Assembly: GCA_964230805.1 (NCBI GenBank)
Contig: CAXRIA010000034.1
Span: 62,001-126,000, forward strand
Length of the DNA: 64,000 nucleotides
From: Flavicella sp964230805
Lineage (GTDB): Bacteria; Bacteroidota; Bacteroidia; Flavobacteriales; Flavobacteriaceae
Reading direction: 5' to 3'
The notes under the pieces are model-generated. The model did not search any database and had not been told where the DNA came from. It saw only the letters and a list, made by a program, of their open reading frames with translations. The position numbers were made by a program, and so were the translations under genes. Below are positions 7,751-18,200 of this stretch, one piece after another. Each line of letters begins with the position of its first letter. The first letter of the stretch is position 1.

Positions 7751-10700
7751 TTAAATATTTTGAAGTGTATTCAAGGCTTTTTTTATCGAATCAATTTTAA
7801 TAAATGTGATGAGCAATCGCAATCCGTTTTTGGTTTGTTTTTCTTTCATCACACAACTCCTTGAATTTTTTTGGACGTATTGAAGGACAGCCGTAAAAGC
7901 GGATGTGTTGTAAAATTCACTTTGTTGATCTGCGACAAAATAACCGATCATGCGTTTTTGTTTTAGCACCAATTTTTCAATTCCCAATTTTTTTGCCAGC
8001 CATTTGATACGAATACTATCAAATAGATCCACTACCTGCGTTGGAACTTGTCCGAATCTATCTGTGATTTTGGTTTCAAAATCGAGCAATTCTTTTTCAT
8101 TTTTTAAATGACTGAGTTCCTTATACAAAGACAAGCGCTCAGCAACGATATTGATGTAATCGTCTGGGAATAGAATTTCAAAATCCGTGTCCAGTTGAAT
8201 TTCTTTGACAAACTCGATGTTTTTGGTGTCTTCTTTCGTCTGGTACAGCTCCTTGAATTCGTTTTCTTTCAATTCCTCAATGGCTTCTTTTAAAATTTTT
8301 TGATACGTATCAAAACCGATGTCACTGATAAAACCACTTTGTTCTCCTCCCAATAGGTCTCCAGCTCCACGAATTTCAAGATCTTTCATGGCAATGTGAA
8401 TTCCACTTCCCAAATCAGAGAACAATTCAAGTGCTTGAATTCTTTTACGAGCTTCCTCAGTCATCATGTGGTAGGGAGGCGCAATGAAATAACAAAAAGC
8501 CTTTTTGTTCGATCGACCCACGCGACCTCGCATTTGATGCAAATCTGACAGGCCAAAATTATTGGCATTGTTGATAAAAATAGTGTTGGCATTTGGAACA
8601 TCCAATCCACTTTCGATGATCGTCGTTGCCACCAAAATATCAAAGTCACCTCGCATAAAGGAGAGCATTAATTCTTCTAGTTTTTTCCCTTCCATCTGAC
8701 CGTGGCCAATACCTATTTTTGCGTCTGGAAGCAATCTTTGAAGCATGCCTGCGACCTCTTTTATATTTTCAACGCGATTGTGAATAAAGAAAACTTGACC
8801 TCCTCTCGAAATTTCATAAGAAATACCATTCCGAATCGTTTCTTCATGAAATCCAATCACATTTGTTTCAATTGGATGTCTGTTGGGTGGAGGCGTGCTG
8901 ATTACAGATAGATCACGCGCTGCCATCAGCGAAAATTGAAGTGTTCGCGGAATGGGTGTAGCGGTAAGGGTGAGCGTATCCACATTTTCTTTGAGGGTTT
9001 TTAGCTTGTCTTTTACGCCGACGCCAAATTTTTGCTCTTCGTCAATAATGAGCAAACCCAGATCTTTGAAAGCCACTTTTTTATTGACCAATTGATGGGT
9101 GCCTACCACAATGTCAATGCTTCCCTTTTTTAGGTCATCAATAACCTGGTTTCGCTGTTTTGCTGTTCTAAATCGGTTCAAATAATCCACATTGATGGGG
9201 AAATCTTTGAGTCTCTCTGAAAAAGTTTTGTAGTGCTGAAATGCCAGAATGGTCGTGGGCACCAAAATAGCTACTTGTTTGCCATTGTCGGCAGCCTTAA
9301 AAGCGGCACGAATGGCGACCTCCGTTTTACCAAAACCCACATCACCACAAACCAAACGATCCATGGGTTGTGCACGTTCCATGTCTTTTTTTACGTCTTG
9401 AGTAGCGGTAAGCTGATCGGGAGTATCCTCGTACATAAAACTCGCTTCCAATTCATGTTGCAAATAGCTGTCAGGGCCGTATTGAAATCCTTTTTCGAGT
9501 TTTCTTTTTGCATAGAGCTGTATGAGGTTGAAAGCAATTTCTTTGACACGTGTTTTGGTTTTTTGTTTTAGTTTTTTCCAAGCACCAGAACCAAGTTTGT
9601 ATATTTTAGGAGCTTTTCCATCTTTTCCGTTGAATTTGGAAATTTTGTGAAGTGAATGAATACTGATATACAAAATATCGCGGTCACCATAGATCAATTT
9701 GATAGCCTCTTGGTGTTTTCCTTCTACGTCAATTTTTTGCAATCCACCAAACCTTCCAACACCATGATCAATATGTGTTACAAAGTCGCCTACCTCTAAA
9801 GAAGTCAATTCTTTTAACGTGATGTTTTGTTTTTTGGAACGATTGTTCCTCAAATGGTATTTGTGATAACGTCCAAAAATTTCATGATCACTGTAGCACG
9901 CGATGTTGGTTTCAAAATCTATAAATCCACTGTGAATAGGTAGGATTAATGTTTGGTATTGAATATTTTTTGTGTTTTCTTCATTGATAGAAGAAAAGAT
10001 GTCGTGAAATCGTTGTGCTTGTTTTTCGTTCGTACAACAGAGAAAGTTTTGAATTCCTTTGGAGGTGTTTTCGTTCAAATTGGTAATCAACAAATCAAAT
10101 TGCTTATTGAAGGGGGGCTGTGGTTTTGTTTGAAAGTGAAAAACATCTTTGGATGAAATTTCAGAAGGGGTCTGATGTATTGAAATCCGGCTAAACTCAA
10201 GCAATTGCTGTTTTAATAAAGAGCTCGAAATAAATAGGTCAGAGGGAGTGGCGTGTTTGATTTCTTTTGACAATTCTTCAAAAGCAATTTCAGATTTTTC
10301 AAAAAGCGTGTCTAATTTCCCAAACAGTAACTCGGAGTTTTTCGTAAGTACAACCGTTTTTTGCGGAAGAATTTTTAAAAAGCTTTCTCGGTTTTCCTGT
10401 GAAAATTTATTTTCGATGTTGGGCATGATGCGCACTTTTTCCAACACAGCTGTGGAAAGTTGGGATTCTATATCGAAGGTGCGGATACTGTCAATTTCAT
10501 CTCCAAAAAATTCGATACGATAGGGTTCGTCATTGGAAAATGAGAAAACATCAATGATACCCCCTCTAACCGCGAATTCGCCTGGTTCCGTAACAAAATC
10601 TACCCGATTGAAATGGTATTCAAAAAGTACTTCATTGACAAAATCTAAAGAAATTTGATCATTGACTTTGATTTGCAAGGTGTTTTTTTGCAGTTCTTTT

Positions 10701-11116
10701 TTCGTGACCACTTTCTCAAACAAAGCGGAGGGATAGGTCACAACAATCGAGGGTTTGTTGTTTGAACTGACGCTGTTTAAAACCTCTGCGCGCAATAAAA
10801 TATTTGCATTGTCTGCTTCCTTTCCCGAAATGTCTACTTGATAAGGTCTTCTGTAAGAGTCTGGATAAAACAAAATAGTTTGTTGCCCCAGCAATTGTTC
10901 CAGATCATTCAGATGATAGGCAGCTTCTTCTTTGTCGTCTAAAATGAGTAAAAACGGCGTATTTGATTTTTGAAAAATTTCAGCAATATAAAATGACATA
11001 GCAGCACCTGCAAGTCCTGAAAATTGTAAATGCGTTTTTCCAAAAGAAAGTCTTTGCGCTATTTTGTCTACCGAGGGAGATTGCTTTAAAAGTTGACCGA
11101 TGCTATGTTTTGTCAA
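7751..11116 (-). CDS. mfd: Transcription-repair coupling factor Mfd
   Basis: A 1121-residue SF2 translocase that removes RNA polymerase stalled at DNA lesions and recruits UvrA. Visible parts: a UvrB-like N-terminal module (about 1-330); the CarD-like RNA-polymerase interaction domain (LEVGDFVTHIDHGVGRFGGL, about 445); Walker A CGDVGFGKTE (about 595); the DEEQ box LLIIDEEQKFGV; the translocation motif MRGRVGRSNKKAFCYF; and a C-terminal TRCF domain. Length is normal. A TATCTTTG -7 box at 11133-11140 lies 16 nt before the ATG. Confidence 0.97.
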   Translation of the reverse strand: MTKHSIGQLLKQSPSVDKIAQRLSFGKTHLQFSGLAGAAMSFYIAEIFQKSNTPFLLILDDKEEAAYHLNDLEQLLGQQTILFYPDSYRRPYQVDISGKEADNANILLRAEVLNSVSSNNKPSIVVTYPSALFEKVVTKKELQKNTLQIKVNDQISLDFVNEVLFEYHFNRVDFVTEPGEFAVRGGIIDVFSFSNDEPYRIEFFGDEIDSIRTFDIESQLSTAVLEKVRIMPNIENKFSQENRESFLKILPQKTVVLTKNSELLFGKLDTLFEKSEIAFEELSKEIKHATPSDLFISSSLLKQQLLEFSRISIHQTPSEISSKDVFHFQTKPQPPFNKQFDLLITNLNENTSKGIQNFLCCTNEKQAQRFHDIFSSINEENTKNIQYQTLILPIHSGFIDFETNIACYSDHEIFGRYHKYHLRNNRSKKQNITLKELTSLEVGDFVTHIDHGVGRFGGLQKIDVEGKHQEAIKLIYGDRDILYISIHSLHKISKFNGKDGKAPKIYKLGSGAWKKLKQKTKTRVKEIAFNLIQLYAKRKLEKGFQYGPDSYLQHELEASFMYEDTPDQLTATQDVKKDMERAQPMDRLVCGDVGFGKTEVAIRAAFKAADNGKQVAILVPTTILAFQHYKTFSERLKDFPINVDYLNRFRTAKQRNQVIDDLKKGSIDIVVGTHQLVNKKVAFKDLGLLIIDEEQKFGVGVKDKLKTLKENVDTLTLTATPIPRTLQFSLMAARDLSVISTPPPNRHPIETNVIGFHEETIRNGISYEISRGGQVFFIHNRVENIKEVAGMLQRLLPDAKIGIGHGQMEGKKLEELMLSFMRGDFDILVATTIIESGLDVPNANTIFINNANNFGLSDLHQMRGRVGRSNKKAFCYFIAPPYHMMTEEARKRIQALELFSDLGSGIHIAMKDLEIRGAGDLLGGEQSGFISDIGFDTYQKILKEAIEELKENEFKELYQTKEDTKNIEFVKEIQLDTDFEILFPDDYINIVAERLSLYKELSHLKNEKELLDFETKITDRFGQVPTQVVDLFDSIRIKWLAKKLGIEKLVLKQKRMIGYFVADQQSEFYNTSAFTAVLQYVQKNSRSCVMKEKQTKNGLRLLITFIKIDSIKKALNTLQNI

Positions 11117-11132
11117 GGGAAATATTTTTCCA

Positions 11133-11140
11133 CAAAGATA
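11133..11140 (-). promoter_or_regulatory. Promoter -7 box of mfd (TATCTTTG)
   Basis: Minus-strand TATCTTTG, an exact TAnnTTTG match 16 nt upstream of the mfd start codon. Confidence 0.55.
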
Positions 11141-11278
11141 ATTTTTTAAAAAAGAACCGTAGGCGGAGCGGTGTCTTTTTTTCTTTCAAAATGAAACCGT
11201 TTGTTGAGTAAGTAGCGGCTTTAAAAATATTGTTTTTGAGGTGTTTTAGGGCAAGTGGTTAGCTGCCAATAGAAATTC

Positions 11279-13573
11279 CTAAAAATTGGATCCAATCTTT
11301 ATTCCCACGAAGAAAGTCCTCGGAATGGCAGGACCGTATATAAAATTACTATCCCTATTTTTCCCACGATCAAAATCATTTTGGTAGGCATCAAACAGGT
11401 TTTTTACACCCCCAGAAAGTTGTAATTTTTCCTTTTTATGGAGGTCAAATAGATAAGAACATTTGAGGCCGAATTCAGTAAAAGAAGGAGACGTTATGTA
11501 GGTTGCGGTGTTCTCAGACAACACGTGAAGCACCTCCATGGAGCCTGTTTGTACTATATTGACAGCTGTTTTGAATGTTTTGTTTGGACTGTAAGTCAAC
11601 GTGGCATGTCCGTAGTTGTTGGGGGTTCTCAAAAAATTTCTTGTCGGGGCTAAATTAGGATCGTCAAAATTTTCAACGGGGGAGTCAAATAAACTTGATT
11701 GCACGGTATATCCTGCATCTAGTTGGAAAATCTGATCGTAGTTCAAACGGGTTTCCAAAGTGACTCCTTTTACGACAGCACCATCTCCATTTCTTTTTTC
11801 AAAGCGCAAACCGAAATCGTCTTCTCCAATAGGGTGTAAGTAAAAAGCATTTTTTAATTGGGTATAAAACCCTTCCACAGTAAATCCGTAAATCGCATGT
11901 TCTGTGGGTTTGTCAAAATTCAAAGAGAGGCTGGCACTATTGGACCGTTCTGATTGCAAATCATCGGCCAGTGCTATTCTTGAAATACCACCACCCGCAA
12001 AGGCGATATGTAAATCAGTATCAAAGGCTTGTGGTGCTCGAAACCCGGTTCCCCAAGTCGCTCTCAATTGAGTTTTTTCAAAAGGTTTGTACAAGAGTGA
12101 AATGCGAGGATTCGCGATCATTTTTGACACCAAATTGTGTTTGTCAAAACGAATGCCTGAAAGAACAGATACTTTTTTTGTGAGCTCCCAATCGCTTTGT
12201 AGGAAAACCCCAATATTTTTTGTGGTTTGGTCTATTTCGTATTGGTAGGCTGTGATTTTATCCAACACGTCGTCCCATATGTATTCTGTTCCGAGCGTAA
12301 AGATATTGTTGCCTTGAAAGAAATTTTCAACGGTGTGATTCAGTTGTAAACCACCCTGTAGTGTTTTGGTAACAGATGTGCCATAGGGTGGATTTGACAA
12401 GTGTGTTTCTATGTCCGCTGGTGTGTCGGGAAAAATACCTGTGTAATGTTCTCGATCGGTATATTGTCCAGCTACGTAGGTAATCAGAGAACTTTTATCG
12501 TCGTTAAAATTAATTTGATAGTCAATATTTCCCACATATACATGGTGTGTTCTTTCCTCCGATTGAAGTGTCAAATGAGGTTTTTTATCGACCATTTCAC
12601 CTCCGTAACGATATTCGTACATCTTACTGAAGTTCATTTCTACTTTTTGATTTTCCGTAGGAAGAAAGAAAATAGTGGTTCCGAATGAGAGATTTTTCAA
12701 TTGAGGTAGCTCAGAAAAATTGTCCCCATTGGCGTCGAACCACGCACGATCTCTTTTGTTAAAGAAAAGGGAAAATCCTTTGTCAACTTCCTTGTTTACA
12801 AAACTTGCATTTCCTGAAAAGATATGATCATCGGTGCCTTTTGTGTTGAGGTAGGAGTATTCAAAAGCATGTGTATTCTTTTGTGGTATTTTTGTGATAA
12901 CATTCACCGTTCCTCCAATCGCACTGGAACCGTAGAGAGCAGAACCTCCTCCACGAACAACTTCAATTCTGTCAATCATATTGGTAGGAACCTGCTCAAG
13001 GCCATACAAACCTGTCAATGGACTAAAAATAGGTCTTCCGTTGATTAAAATTTGAGAATATCCACCTCCCAGTCCATTCATTCGAATTTGTGTATAATTG
13101 CAAGTTTGACAGTCGGTCTCCACGCGTAGTCCCGTTTGAAATTTCAAGCCTTCCGACAAATTACAAGCTTGCACATCATTCAATTTGATGCTGTTTATCA
13201 CATTTACAATCACGGGGTTTTTCGTTTGTCTTTTGTCCGTTCGTGTACCTGTAACAGTTACTTGATCTAGCACTTCAGAAGCTTCCTTTAGATCAAAATT
13301 AAGAGTGGCTTCCTCTTGATTTGGAAGAATGGAAATTGTTTTTGTCTGTGAAAGGTAGCCCGTAAAAGAAACCTTTAAGGTGATTTCACTTTTTCGTTGG
13401 GTTTTGAACCTATAATTTCCTTCAGTGTCAGAGATGGTGCCGTTGGTTATGCCCTTGATTACAATCGAAGCAAAAGGCAAGGCCTCTCCTTTGTGGGTTA
13501 CCCTTCCTTTGAAAAGGATTTGAGAAGAGCAAAGGATGGGAAATAGTACAAAAAAAGCAAACCAATTTTTCAT
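11279..13573 (-). CDS. TonB-dependent outer-membrane receptor, probably for a metal chelate
   Basis: About 764 residues from the ATG at 13573. The frame stays open to 13597 but lacks an ATG there, and the -7 box overlaps that stretch. It has a signal peptide (MKNWFAFFVLFPILCSSQ), a carboxypeptidase-regulatory-like domain (about 20-100), a TonB plug (about 110-220, with INGRPIFSPL and VEVVRGGGSALYGSSAIGG) and a 22-strand barrel ending in an aromatic residue (GIKIGSNF). The plug begins with QVTVTGTRTDKRQTKNPV, which resembles siderophore/cobalamin-type receptors rather than SusC, and no susD is next to it. Divergence from a DtxR-type repressor across a perfect palindrome argues for metal uptake. 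The exact ligand is unknown. Confidence 0.9.
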   Translation of the reverse strand: MKNWFAFFVLFPILCSSQILFKGRVTHKGEALPFASIVIKGITNGTISDTEGNYRFKTQRKSEITLKVSFTGYLSQTKTISILPNQEEATLNFDLKEASEVLDQVTVTGTRTDKRQTKNPVIVNVINSIKLNDVQACNLSEGLKFQTGLRVETDCQTCNYTQIRMNGLGGGYSQILINGRPIFSPLTGLYGLEQVPTNMIDRIEVVRGGGSALYGSSAIGGTVNVITKIPQKNTHAFEYSYLNTKGTDDHIFSGNASFVNKEVDKGFSLFFNKRDRAWFDANGDNFSELPQLKNLSFGTTIFFLPTENQKVEMNFSKMYEYRYGGEMVDKKPHLTLQSEERTHHVYVGNIDYQINFNDDKSSLITYVAGQYTDREHYTGIFPDTPADIETHLSNPPYGTSVTKTLQGGLQLNHTVENFFQGNNIFTLGTEYIWDDVLDKITAYQYEIDQTTKNIGVFLQSDWELTKKVSVLSGIRFDKHNLVSKMIANPRISLLYKPFEKTQLRATWGTGFRAPQAFDTDLHIAFAGGGISRIALADDLQSERSNSASLSLNFDKPTEHAIYGFTVEGFYTQLKNAFYLHPIGEDDFGLRFEKRNGDGAVVKGVTLETRLNYDQIFQLDAGYTVQSSLFDSPVENFDDPNLAPTRNFLRTPNNYGHATLTYSPNKTFKTAVNIVQTGSMEVLHVLSENTATYITSPSFTEFGLKCSYLFDLHKKEKLQLSGGVKNLFDAYQNDFDRGKNRDSNFIYGPAIPRTFFVGIKIGSNF

Positions 13574-13594
13574 GAGACGTCCATTATTTTTTTG

Positions 13595-13602
13595 CAAATA
13601 TA
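13595..13602 (-). promoter_or_regulatory. Promoter -7 box of the TonB receptor gene (TATATTTG)
   Basis: Minus-strand TATATTTG, an exact -7 consensus match, lies 21 nt before the receptor ATG. Its -33 region would fall within the neighbouring palindrome, so a protein bound there should block this promoter. Confidence 0.6.
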
Positions 13603-13603
13603 G

Positions 13604-13635
13604 AACTAATTTTTAGATATGTCTAAAAATTAGTT
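13604..13635. promoter_or_regulatory. Perfect 32-nt palindrome, candidate DtxR/MntR-type operator
   Basis: Two 14-nt arms, AACTAATTTTTAGA and TCTAAAAATTAGTT, are perfect reverse complements around a 4-nt centre (TATG). The core TTTAGA..TCTAAA has the dyad layout of DtxR-family boxes. It lies between the divergent -7 boxes of the TonB receptor (13595-13602) and the repressor (13659-13666), covering the expected -33 regions of both. I infer that the neighbouring regulator binds here and controls both directions, including itself. Hairpin formation in RNA is less likely to matter, since the site lies upstream of both predicted start points. Confidence 0.7.
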
Positions 13636-13658
13636 TTCGTATATATAAATAATGTTTC

Positions 13659-13666
13659 TATCTTTG
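13659..13666 (+). promoter_or_regulatory. Promoter -7 box of the DtxR-type repressor gene (TATCTTTG)
   Basis: Exact TAnnTTTG match, 6 nt before the ATG at 13673. It decides the start codon: an in-frame ATG at 13652 lies upstream of this box and would not be transcribed. Confidence 0.6.
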
Positions 13667-13672
13667 TGCCGT

Positions 13673-14344
13673 ATGAAAAATGAATTGTCACAAACCGAAG
13701 AAAACTATTTGAAGGCTATTTTTAGCATTTCGCTTTCGCGGAACAAAGCGGTAAGCACCAATGCGATTGCCGAAAAATTGAAAACCAAGGCGTCTTCTGT
13801 AACGGATATGATCAAGAAATTGTCCGAAAAGAGCTTGGTCGATTATCAAAAGTATCAGGGGGTTTTGTTGACTGAAAAGGGCAAGAAAATTGCGATAAGA
13901 ATTGTAAGAAAACATCGATTGTGGGAGGTGTTTCTTGTAAAGTATCTAAATTTTAGTTGGGACGAGGTGCACGATGTTGCCGAGCAATTGGAACATGTAA
14001 AATCGACAAAACTTACCCAAGAGTTGGATTGTTATTTGGACTATCCTACCCACGATCCGCACGGAGACCCAATCCCCGACGAAAACGGAAAAATCGCACA
14101 TCATAGTGATACGATGCTCTCTTCTATAAAAGAACAGGAATCATGTATTGTCATGGGTGTAAAAGATTCGTCACCATCTTTTTTAAAATATTTGGACAAT
14201 GCCAATATCAAATTGGGCAGTGTTGTTTGTGTTCTCGAAAAAATAGAGTTTGACGATTCTATGCATATTGAGATTGGCGAAAAAAACTTATCGATATCAC
14301 ATCAAATTTCAAAAAATTTATTTGTTAAAAAAACGCAGTCATGA
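13673..14344 (+). CDS. DtxR/MntR-family metal-dependent transcriptional repressor
   Basis: A 223-residue metalloregulator: winged helix (about 1-70), dimerisation/metal domain (75-140) and a FeoA/SH3-like C-terminal domain (about 145-215). By comparison with DtxR, ancillary-site ligands His81, Glu85 and His100 are present. Of the primary site Glu107 and His108 are present, while the DtxR cysteine (Cys102) is replaced by Glu104, as in MntR. The methionine near the N-terminus is an Asn here. This leans towards Mn(II) sensing, but metal choice cannot be settled from sequence. It is divergent from a TonB receptor and overlaps the ZIP transporter gene by 4 nt (ATGA), so it is co-transcribed with it. 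Confidence 0.9.
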   Translation: MKNELSQTEENYLKAIFSISLSRNKAVSTNAIAEKLKTKASSVTDMIKKLSEKSLVDYQKYQGVLLTEKGKKIAIRIVRKHRLWEVFLVKYLNFSWDEVHDVAEQLEHVKSTKLTQELDCYLDYPTHDPHGDPIPDENGKIAHHSDTMLSSIKEQESCIVMGVKDSSPSFLKYLDNANIKLGSVVCVLEKIEFDDSMHIEIGEKNLSISHQISKNLFVKKTQS

Positions 14345-15159
14345 TAGAACAAATTATTCACTATTTTGAACAGATAGATCCTGTTTTAGGAGCCTTGTAT
14401 GCCACTACATTTACTTGGGCATTGACTGCTTTGGGTGCCTCTTTGGTTTTCTTTTTTAAATCAATGAACCGAGCAGTTCTTGACGGGATGTTAGGTTTTA
14501 CGGGAGGAGTGATGGTGGCCGCTAGCTTCTGGAGTTTGCTGGCACCAGCCATTGAAATGAGTGGAGGTGAAGGTTTTGCAAAGGTATTACCGGCAGCAGT
14601 TGGCTTTTTTCTAGGCGCCTTGTTCTTGTTTGGTTTGGATAAGGTTTTGCCGCACATACATATCAATTTCAAAGAAGCAGAAGGAATCAAAACTCCTTGG
14701 CACAAGACCACCTTGCTAGTTTTGGCAATTACTTTGCACAATATTCCTGAGGGATTGGCCGTAGGGGTTTTATTTGGAGGTGTTGCAGCGGGTTTTGACG
14801 GTGCCACAATCGGCGGAGCTGTTGCTTTGGCAGTGGGAATTGGTTTGCAGAATTTTCCGGAGGGATTTGCAGTAGCCATGCCTCTCAGACGTCAGGGAGC
14901 CAGTCGAAAAAAAAGTTTTTGGTACGGACAATTGTCTGCCATTGTAGAACCTATTGCTGGAGTGCTAGGAGCATGGGCCGTACTTTCCTTTGAGCCTATT
15001 TTACCTTACGCCCTTGCTTTTGCTGCGGGAGCTATGATTTTTGTGGTCGTTGAGGAAGTGATTCCGGAGACACAACAAGACAAATATACCGACATTGCAA
15101 CCATGGGATTCATCGCAGGTTTTATCATTATGATGAGCATGGACGTTGCTTTGGGATAG
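14341..15159 (+). CDS. ZIP-family divalent metal transporter
   Basis: A 272-residue inner-membrane metal permease with about eight hydrophobic segments. The binuclear metal site is marked by TLHNIPEGLAVG (about residues 137-148) and NFPEGFAVAMP (about 171-181), followed by a glutamate in AIVEPIAGVLGAW. ZIP proteins import Zn, Mn or Fe. Its ATG overlaps the repressor stop as ATGA, so the regulator and transporter are translationally coupled. Together with the divergent TonB receptor this gives outer- and inner-membrane steps of one metal-uptake route. Confidence 0.93.
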   Translation: MIEQIIHYFEQIDPVLGALYATTFTWALTALGASLVFFFKSMNRAVLDGMLGFTGGVMVAASFWSLLAPAIEMSGGEGFAKVLPAAVGFFLGALFLFGLDKVLPHIHINFKEAEGIKTPWHKTTLLVLAITLHNIPEGLAVGVLFGGVAAGFDGATIGGAVALAVGIGLQNFPEGFAVAMPLRRQGASRKKSFWYGQLSAIVEPIAGVLGAWAVLSFEPILPYALAFAAGAMIFVVVEEVIPETQQDKYTDIATMGFIAGFIIMMSMDVALG

Positions 15160-15275
15160 CCAACAAAAATTGTTTGAGAAAAAAGTTTTTTGTCCAAAAC
15201 AATTCTTGTTTTTGAGCCCAAAACAGTTCGATAGTTTCTTATCTTTACTCAAAACCTTCGAACGGCGTTTTTTCT

Positions 15276-18200
15276 ATGAATCAAAATTCTTCTTTTCGTG
15301 TTTACAATGCTTCTGCGGGAAGTGGGAAAACATTTTCTCTGGTAAAGGAATATTTAAAAAAGGTACTAGAAACCACCAGTAGATTTCAATTTCAAAAGAT
15401 TCTTGCCATTACATTTACGAACAAGGCGGCAGCAGAAATGAAGGACCGGGTTCTTCAGAATTTGAAACTTTTTTCTGAAGGATTTGACAATGACATGTCA
15501 GTGTTACTTCAAGAAGAATTGTCCCTCGACAAGAAAACACTTCAAGAACGCTCAAAAACGATACTTGAGGCCATTTTGCAAAACTATGCTGCGTTTAACA
15601 TTACCACCATTGACAGCTTTACGCATAAGATCATACGAAATTTCGCCTATGATTTGGGCTTGCCTTTGAATTTTGAAGTTGAAATGGACGGTACTCGTTT
15701 GTTGAGTGAGGCCGTCGATATTTTGATTTCAAAAATTGGAGAAAACAAAGAGCTCACACAAATTTTAATTGACTATGCGATTGGAAAGATAGAGGACGAT
15801 AAATCATGGGATATTGCCTATGATTTGAATACCAGTGCCAAATTGTTACTCAATGAAGAAGATTTTTTACAGTTGCAACGTTTGGACGGAAAATCGTTGA
15901 AAGATTTTCGAACGCTCGAAAGAAAATTGAAGAAAAAACAACGCGAAATAGCCAGCCATTTTTCTCACTTGGGCGAAAAAGGAAGTCAAATTATTGACGG
16001 TTTGGACGTTGATGACAAAGATTTTGTTTATGGGGATTTGCCCAAGTTTTTTAACAAGCTAAAAACCTTTTCTAAAGTAGAAATAGGGAAGCTTTATTCC
16101 AACCAGCGGCTCGTTAAAAACATGGAAGCCGGCGTGCTCTACTCAGCAAGTAAAAGTGACCAAATAAAGCAGTGTATTGACGCGGTTTCCGAGCCGTTAC
16201 AAACCTTGTATTCTGAGATAGAATATTATTACAACAAGGAGTACCCAAGGTATGTTTTGTCTCAATTTGTGCTTAAAAACTTGATTCCATTGGCCGTATT
16301 GAAAAATATTCAAGAAGAACTTCAAACGATTAAAAATCAAAATAATATTTGTTTGAATTCTGAATTCAATCAGCTCATTTCGGAAAAGATTAAAGACGAA
16401 CCAGCTCCTTTTATTTATGAGCGAATTGGCGAAAAATTTCAAAATTATTTCATCGATGAAATGCAAGATACATCAGGCTTACAATGGCAAAATTTAATTC
16501 CTTTGATAAAAAATGCCCTGTCACAGGAAAAGGGTAGTTTGTTGTTAGTAGGAGATGCCAAACAGGCGATCTACAGATGGAGAGGGGGCAAATCAGAACA
16601 ATTTATTGCGTTGTACCAACAAGAAAAAAGGGAACATAACAACCCATTTTTAGTAGAAAAAAATATTGAAAACCTTGATACAAATTATAGAAGTTATAGT
16701 GAGATTGTTCAATTCAACAATTTGTTTTTTACCCATGCATGTCAGTTTTTTGAGAACCCAGAATACAAAGAACTATACCAGATAGGAAATCATCAAAAAG
16801 AGAATAGTAGAAAGGGCGGGTATGTACAATTGAATTTTATTCCAAAAAAAGAACTCGATGCAGATGAAAAAAAACGCGCTTTTGCAGAGCACGTTTTAGC
16901 ATCGGTAAAAGGACTACCAGAGGCAAGACCGAAATCAGATGTTTGTGTTTTGGTGAGATCCAAAAAGGAAGGTGTTGTCATTTCAGATGTCTTGACTCAA
17001 AATGGGATTTCCATTATTTCATCCGAAACCTTGTTGGTTCAAAACGACCCAAAAGTTCAATTTGTGATACAGCTGCTTTCGTATATTCAAAATCCGTTAG
17101 ATACCAATGCCAAATTTTTAACACTTTCGTTTTTATACCAACACCTCAAAATTTTAGACGATGAACATAGGTTCTATCAAACTTTTTTAGAAAAAAAAGG
17201 AGAAGCGTTTTACAGGCATTTGTCCTCTATTGGCGTTCATTTCAATTGCCAGTCTTTTTTAAAAATGCCTTTTTATGAGAGCGTAGAAGAACTTATGAGG
17301 TCTTTCGGTCTTTTCGAGGAGAGCAATGCTTTTGTCACCTGTTTTTTAGATTTTGTGTTGGAATTTCAGAGAAACAAAGTAGCGAATATTGCCGCATTTT
17401 TGGACTATTGGGAAACAAAAAAAGAAAATTTGAGTATCACAGCAGTCGAGAATGACAATGCTGTACGAATCATGACCATTCACAAATCCAAGGGCTTGGA
17501 GTTTCCGATTGTTATTTTTCCATGTGATGTACAAGTTTCCAAAGAACAAAATCCAACAATTTGGTACGATGCGTTGGAAGAAGACCTTTTTGATAGATTT
17601 GAAACCTCGTTGGTCACCTGTTCTGAAAAGTTAAGTTTGACGGGAGATTTGGGGGCTGCCATGTACAAAAAAAGAAATCAAGAAGTTGTTTTGGACAATA
17701 TCAATTTGTTGTATGTAGCATTGACGCGTGCTGTGGAAGAATTGTATGTGATTACCGATTACAAAATAGATGCCAAAGGCAACGAAAATACAGCCTGGTT
17801 TTCAGGGATGTTTATCAGTTATCTAAGAACACTTTCAGGAGAAAATTCGTGGAGCGAAGGGCGTTTGGAATATGTTTTTGGAGAAAAAATAGTTGTTGCC
17901 AAAGATCAAAAGACGGAATTGGCAACATCCCTTGAAAAAAGCGTTGGAATTATTTCGAGCTCTTGGGAGAATCATGGAATAAGTATTGTTTCCAATTCTT
18001 CTAAAAATTGGGGAACAAAGAAAGAAGAGGCGATTGAATATGGATTGTTGGTACATGAGATGCTTTCAAAAATTCAGTACAAAGAAGAAGCTACTGCAGT
18101 TGTTCAACAATATATTTTGCAAGGATTGGTGAAAAAAGAAGCGGGTGAATCCATTTTGCATCAATTGGAAAAGGTATTGTCTCATCCAGAATTGAAACCG

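Noticed and set aside
14361..14879. 172-codon minus-strand frame inside the ZIP transporter gene
   Set aside because: Lys/Pro/Ala/Thr-rich shadow of the membrane-protein codons; the plus-strand gene has clear metal-site motifs.
15168..15204. AATTGTTT/AAACAATT inverted repeat between the ZIP gene and addA, considered as a terminator
   Set aside because: AT-only stem with a 21-nt loop; too weak to call with confidence, although some termination here is possible.
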